A stretch of DNA of 64,000 bases from contig JAZGUH010000075.1 in NCBI GenBank assembly GCA_037893225.1, forward strand, positions 372,001 to 436,000, written 5' to 3'. Below, piece by piece: positions 59,410 to 64,000 of the stretch. Below the pieces are notes generated by a model, which saw nothing but the letters and a program-made list of their open reading frames with translations, made no database searches and had not been told where the DNA came from. Position 1 is the stretch's first letter; each line of letters starts with the position of its first letter. This DNA is from Hippasteria phrygiana (Eukaryota > Echinodermata > Asteroidea > Valvatida > Goniasteridae). The position numbers were made by a program, and so were the translations under genes.

Positions 59410-61860
59410 TTTTAGTTCTGACCAAAATCCCATAGACTTTGTACACGAATTTTGTCGGCGGCACTTTAGGTCTTAAAAAACCTCAGATCTTAACCAAACT
59501 TACCTCAAACATAGACCCTATGCTCAAATTGCATGTCGAAGAGTGACGTCATGATGACGTCATCATGTGTCACGTGACGTCATCCTAAATGTGCGTTTTT
59601 CAAGGGCCCATATTTAGAGAACGGTATATCCAATTTTCTTCAAACCTGATATGTTGGTAGGCTTGCTCGTGTTATAGATGAAAATTGACGTGACGTCATG
59701 ATGACGTCATCATACGATTTTATAGTAATTTTTAAGTTTTTGAACTTCAAAGTTTCTTAAAGCCATATCTCACCAACAGAACATGCTAAATTCAAAATTC
59801 TTTTTGTAATAGCTTTGTTAGCTCCTATATTCTTTCGCATAAATGGGAAAATGTGTGACGTCATCATGACGTCATCAAAAATTTACTTTTTTGAAACACA
59901 TATAAGGGTAGGTCCGATCGTCATAAAAATTAGTGTGCAGGTAGATAGTGCTATTAGCATGTAAAATTCGAGGTGACGTCATGATGACGTCATCGGCTGA
60001 TTTTCTATGATTTTTGTTCTATCCCAAATCCTATAGACTTTGTACACGAATTTTGTAAGAGCCACTTTGGTCACTAAACAACCTCAGATCTTAATTAGGT
60101 TTAACACAAACAGAGACCCTAAGCTGAAAATGTTTGCCGAAGAGTGACGTCATGATGACGTCATCACTTGTCATGTGACGTCATCTTAAAGGTGCATTTT
60201 TTAAAGGCACATATCTAGAGAACCATAGGTCCGATTGCATTTAAACCTGGTATGGTGGTAGACAAGTGCGTGTTATAGATGAAAACTGAGGTGACGTCAT
60301 GATGACGTCATCATACGATTTTCTAGTAATTTTAAAGTTTTTTAACCTTAAAGTTTCTTAAAGCCATATCTCATAAACAGAACATGCTAAATTCAAAATT
60401 CTTTTTGTAACAGCTTTGTTAGCTCCTATATTCTTTTACATAAATGGGAAAATGTGTGACGTCATCATGACGTCATCAAAAATGTGCTTTTTTGAAACAC
60501 ATATAAGGGTATGTCCGATCGTCATAAAAATTAGTGGGCAGGTAGATAGTGCTATTAGCATGTAAAATCCGAAGTGACGTCATGATGACGTCATCGGCTG
60601 ATTTTCTATGATTTTTGTTGTTCTATCCCAAATCCTATAGACTTTGTACACGAATTTTGTAAGAGCCACTTTGGTCACTAAACAACCTCAGATCTTAATT
60701 AGGTTTAACACAAACAGAGACCCTAAGCTGAAAATGTTTGCCGAAGAGTGACGTCATGATGACGTCATCACTTGTCATGTGACGTCATCTTAAAGGTGCA
60801 TTTTTTAAAGGCACATATCTAGAGAACCATAGGTCCGATTGCATTTAAACCTGGTATGGTGGTAGACAAGTGCGTGTTATAGATGAAAACTGAGGTGACG
60901 TCATGATGACGTCATCATACGATTTTCTAGTAATTTTAAAGTTTTTTAACCTTAAAGTTTCTTAAAGCCATATCTCATAAACAGAACATGCTAAATTCAA
61001 AATTCTTTTTGTAACAGCTTTGTTGTAACAGCTTTGTTAGCTCCTATATTCTTTTACATAAATGGGAAAATGTGTGACGTCATCATGACGTCATCAAAAA
61101 TGTGCTTTTTTGAAACACATATAAGGGTATGTCCGATCGTCATAAAAATTACTGGGTTGGTAGATAATGCCACTAGCATGTAAAATCCAAAGTGATGTCA
61201 TGATGACGTCATCGGCTGATTTTCTATGAATTTATTTGTTCTATCCCAAATCCCATAGACTTTGTACACGAATTTTGTAAGTGGCACTTTGGTCACTAAA
61301 CAACCTCAGATCGTAATTAGACTTAGCACAAACATAAACCCTAAGCTGAAACTGTATGTCGAAGAGTGACGTCATGATGACGTCATCACCTGTCACGTGA
61401 CGTCATCTTAAAGGTGCAGTATTCAAGGGCCCCTGTCTAGAGAACCGTAGGTCCGATTGCCTTTAAACCTGGTATGTTGGTAGGCTAGCTCGTGTTATAG
61501 ATGAAATTTAAGGTGACGTCAAGATGACGTCATCATACGATTTAATAGTAAATAGTTTTTGAACTTCAAAGTTTCTTCAAGCCATATCTCACCAACAGAA
61601 CATGCTAAATTCAAAATTCTTTTTGTAATAGCTTTGTTAGCTCCTATATTCTTTCACATAAATGTGAAAAATGTGTGACGTCATCATGACGTCATCATGA
61701 CGTCATCAACAATTGGCTTTTTTGAAACACATATAAGGGTAGGTCCGATCGTCATAAAAATTAGTGGGTAGGTAGATAGTGCTACTAGCATGTAAAATCC
61801 GAGGTGACGTCATGATGACGTCGTCTGTTGATTTTCTATGATTTTTTAAATGTTTCAAAT
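59410..61860 (+). repeat. 605-type tandem repeats, three or more copies
   Basis: The landmark CTATCCCAAATCC starts at 60019, 60623 and 61241 (604 and 618 apart; the longer step includes a 13-base duplication of GTAACAGCTTTGTT). A further variant starts near 59412. The 60019 and 60623 copies are nearly identical, so this array expanded independently of the one in copy B. At 61676-61708 there are three CRE octamers in a row at 11-bp steps. Confidence 0.87.
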
Positions 61861-62855
61861 TTCATTGTACTCTTTGGAACCTAAGTAAAGTTTCTTAGTC
61901 ATATATCTCATTAACAGAATATTCGAAATTCGTTTTGTAATAGGTTTGTTAGCCCATACATTCTTTCATATTAATGTCAAAAAGTGTGGCGTCATCATGA
62001 CGTCATCATGACGTCCTCAAAATGTGCTTTTTGAAAACATAAGTAAACATATATCCAATAATCATAACAATTGGTGGGTTGGTAGATGTTGTCGCTAGCA
62101 TGTGAAATCCGAAGTAATCTTATGATGACGTCATCGGCTGTTTTTCTATGATTTTTTTTTATGTTTCTAATTTCATTGTATATACTCTCAAAATTGTACA
62201 TTGTCATTCATCAGATTGACTCCAATCTATACACAGGCCAAGAGTACACATTGAGGTGATGTGTTATTGATGACCATCATATGATTTATATATATTTTTT
62301 TGAGGTTTTGAAATTTTAAGCCATATCTCATCAACAGAATATAATATATTCGAAATTCCTTTTTGTAATCAATTTATTAGGTCAAAGTTATGGATGTGAA
62401 AATGTGTAACATCATCCCGACGTCATCAAAATGCCCTTTTAAAAAACACATAAGGGTAAGTCGGATCGTTATGAAAATTGGTAAAATCTGAAGTGACGTG
62501 ATCGGCTGATTTTCTAGGAATTTTTATGTTTTTCAATTTTTTTTCAACTATCATTGATCAGATTGACTGCAATCTTGACACATGCCAAGACCACGTTCCA
62601 AATATGTGATGTCATGACGACGCTATCCTACAATTTTATGTTGATTTTTAGGTTTTTTAAATTTTTTATGTAATTTGTAACCGGGACTTGCGCCACATAA
62701 CAGCCTAAGGTCTTAAACAAGTTTGTCATATGTATCCTATAATGGAAATTACATGACCAAGAAAGAAGTCAGGATGGCGTAACGCTTAAAGGTCAAGTTT
62801 GAAGTAGCAAAAGACATAGAAGTGATGGAGTTTTGTGCTTAATATAACAGAAAAA
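61860..62855 (+). repeat. Diverged CRE-type repeat leading to a 3' end
   Basis: Decayed body sequence with a triple CRE-like series near 61988-62020 and the phrase ATTGATCAGATTGACT. It resembles 49340-50230 and 53400-53640. No genes. Confidence 0.7.
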
Positions 62856-62899
62856 CGGAAAAGCCCTGCGTCTGTTTGCAAGAGACGCAAGATGTCTAG
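62856..62899 (+). mobile_element. Helentron-like 3' terminus, abutting a 5' terminus
   Basis: CGGAAAAGCC at 62856-62865, hairpin GCGTCT/AGACGC (62868-62873 and 62883-62888), CTAG at 62896-62899. After six T the GGCTTTTCCG 5' end of another element begins. Confidence 0.75.
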
Positions 62900-62905
62900 T
62901 TTTTT

Positions 62906-63018
62906 GGCTTTTCCGACACTTCCAGTCGGAAAAGGCCTTGTTTTTGTTCTGATTTTTTTTTTGGCTTTTCCGAAATCCTTCGGAAAAGGCTTTGTTTTTG
63001 TTCTGATTTTTTTTTTTT
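62906..63018 (+). mobile_element. Helentron-like 5' terminus, truncated by a LINE
   Basis: Two successive GGCTTTTCCG hairpin blocks (62906 and about 62963) with GTTTTTGTTCTGATT and a T tract. The usual body (GTTCTGACC...) is absent: after the (TTC)n run the LINE begins. Confidence 0.65.
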
Positions 63019-63052
63019 CTTCTTCTTCTTCTTCTTCTTCTTCTTCTTCTTC
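63019..63052 (+). repeat. (TTC)n microsatellite
   Basis: About eleven TTC/CTT triplets, the longest such run in the window. It forms the left junction of the LINE. Confidence 0.95.
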
Positions 63053-63262
63053 GTGTTCGGACGTGTTTCGATCGAGCTCCGGGAAAAGTAAGATTATTTA
63101 GCTTGTTAGACCTTGTATGGTCCTAGGTTTTATACTGTTATATTCGGTTTTCTTTATAGGTCTAACTAGACCGTCCTCCTTCTGTCGGGTGTTATCATTT
63201 TAGAGTAAATTTACGTTCATTTTGCATTTCATTTCGTTGTTTTCTCGCTCTGGCTGGTCACC
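63053..63262 (+). promoter_or_regulatory. LINE 5' UTR
   Basis: Unique sequence between the (TTC)n run and the ORF1 start, beginning GTGTTCGGACGTG. It would contain the internal promoter of a full-length non-LTR element. No specific promoter motif is claimed. Confidence 0.5.
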
Positions 63263-64000
63263 ATGACCAGTCAAGCGAACACATCTGTAAGGGCTCAGCC
63301 GAGCGTACCCTCGGCTGGCCCGAGCGTGCCCTCGGCTGGGCCTACTAAGCCCATTGTTGAGGGTAATGAGCCTTTCAGGAATGTTACCCGCAACAATGGC
63401 ATTTCATTCAAAGCGGCTGACAATGTCTCCGTTCAATCTTACATGGACGCCATTACAAAAATCCTGAATCCTAAAGAAATACTCTCCGCTTCCAGAATTT
63501 CCAATGGCCGCATTGCCATATACCTCAGCTCGAGAGAGGCGGTCGTCGATGCAGTTCAACAACAGGAACTCGCATACGACGGCTCCTTTCTCGAGCTGAC
63601 TCCCCTTGTCCGACCCACCACCCGTCTTACACTTTCCAACGTGTACCCTGAAATCCCGAACGGAGTCATTGCAGCCAACCTATCGTCCTTTTGTAAGGTG
63701 GTGTCCCAAATCCGGCCCATTCCCCTTGGACTCAAGAGTAAAAGTCTAAATCACATAATGAGCTTCCGAAGGCAGGTTCAAATTCTTCTCAACCCAAACG
63801 TTACCCCTCCCGATCATATCAACTTCCACTATAACGGTACTAATTATCGAGTATTTCTATCCACGGAGTCGGTGCGCTGCTTCAATTGCGGCGAATTCGG
63901 CCACATAAGCAGAGCCTGCAAGAAGCAGAACCCCGCCCGCGGGGACGACGGTGCCAATGGCGACACCAACCCCCTCAACCCCCCACCCGTCTTCGTCAAA
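63263..64000 (+). CDS. LINE ORF1 protein (Tx1-like), partial, runs off the right edge
   Basis: Starts at ATG in a good context (CACCATGACC) and stays open for 246 codons to the last base of the window. The N-terminus is Ser/Ala/Pro rich. The middle (TLSNVYPEIPNGVIAANL, then IRPIPLGLKSKSLNH and MSFRRQVQILLN) matches the pattern of ORF1 proteins of the Tx1/L1-like LINE group. A CCHC zinc knuckle CFNCGEFGHISRAC follows near residue 213. ORF1 binds the element RNA and packages it with the ORF2 enzyme, which should lie beyond the window. Codon use is GC-rich compared with the surroundings. The frame is undamaged, so this may be a young copy. Confidence 0.85.
   Translation, partial: MTSQANTSVRAQPSVPSAGPSVPSAGPTKPIVEGNEPFRNVTRNNGISFKAADNVSVQSYMDAITKILNPKEILSASRISNGRIAIYLSSREAVVDAVQQQELAYDGSFLELTPLVRPTTRLTLSNVYPEIPNGVIAANLSSFCKVVSQIRPIPLGLKSKSLNHIMSFRRQVQILLNPNVTPPDHINFHYNGTNYRVFLSTESVRCFNCGEFGHISRACKKQNPARGDDGANGDTNPLNPPPVFVK

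Overview
The window looks like a chromosomal stretch from an AT-rich marine invertebrate (an echinoderm, hemichordate, amphioxus or lophotrochozoan would all fit; I cannot narrow it). It holds no complete host gene that I can recognise. Most of it is mobile DNA: a very large Helitron of the Helentron type, an intact Ty3/gypsy LTR retrotransposon inserted in it, the start of a Tx1-like LINE, several foldback/TIR elements, a tRNA-derived SINE-like unit, and long arrays of non-autonomous Helentron-like DNA.

Layout. 1-18.4 kb is a tandem segmental duplication in four copies (phase set by the first base): A 1-5516, B 5517 to about 15015, C about 15016-16601 with an internal deletion, D about 16602-18440. 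Copies A and B carry a gene-like island: a short ATG exon with a splice donor near 3.7/13.3 kb, and a terminal exon with stop codon and AATAAA near 5.1/14.6 kb. Copy B is longer because it gained about 4.1 kb of tandem arrays, 401-bp units and then 605-bp units. 18.4-20.7 kb holds more of the same repeat. 20.7-32.3 kb is mostly unique AT-rich sequence with TIR/foldback elements and two minisatellites (93 bp and 36 bp units).

32.4-46.4 kb is the Helentron, coded on the minus strand: an N-terminal basic region, PHD finger, a cysteine-protease-like block, OTU domain, an 18-residue coding minisatellite, HUH Rep, PIF1 helicase and an AP-type endonuclease. A 4361-bp Ty3/gypsy element with identical 184-bp LTRs and a 4-bp target duplication splits the helicase. 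The helicase frame is continuous across the insertion site, so the Helentron was open there when hit. The retroelement has gag, then protease, RT, RNase H and integrase in the -1 frame, with a slippery heptamer and a potential pseudoknot at the gag end.

46.4-49.3 kb is largely unique with two foldback elements. 49.3-63.0 kb is again dominated by the CRE-rich repeat. That repeat carries pairs of TGACGTCA octamers 11 bp apart, hairpin + CTAG ends, and inverted GGCTTTTCCG/CGGAAAAGCC motifs typical of Helentron-derived elements. It is interrupted by an 872-bp TIR element (9-bp target duplication, empty paralogous site visible), a SINE-like unit and a half MITE. From 63.05 kb a LINE begins directly after a (TTC)n microsatellite, and its ORF1 runs off the right edge.

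The likely functional logic is parasitic: the Helentron enzyme class is what would mobilise the hairpin/CTAG elements, although I could not match the large element's own ends to them.
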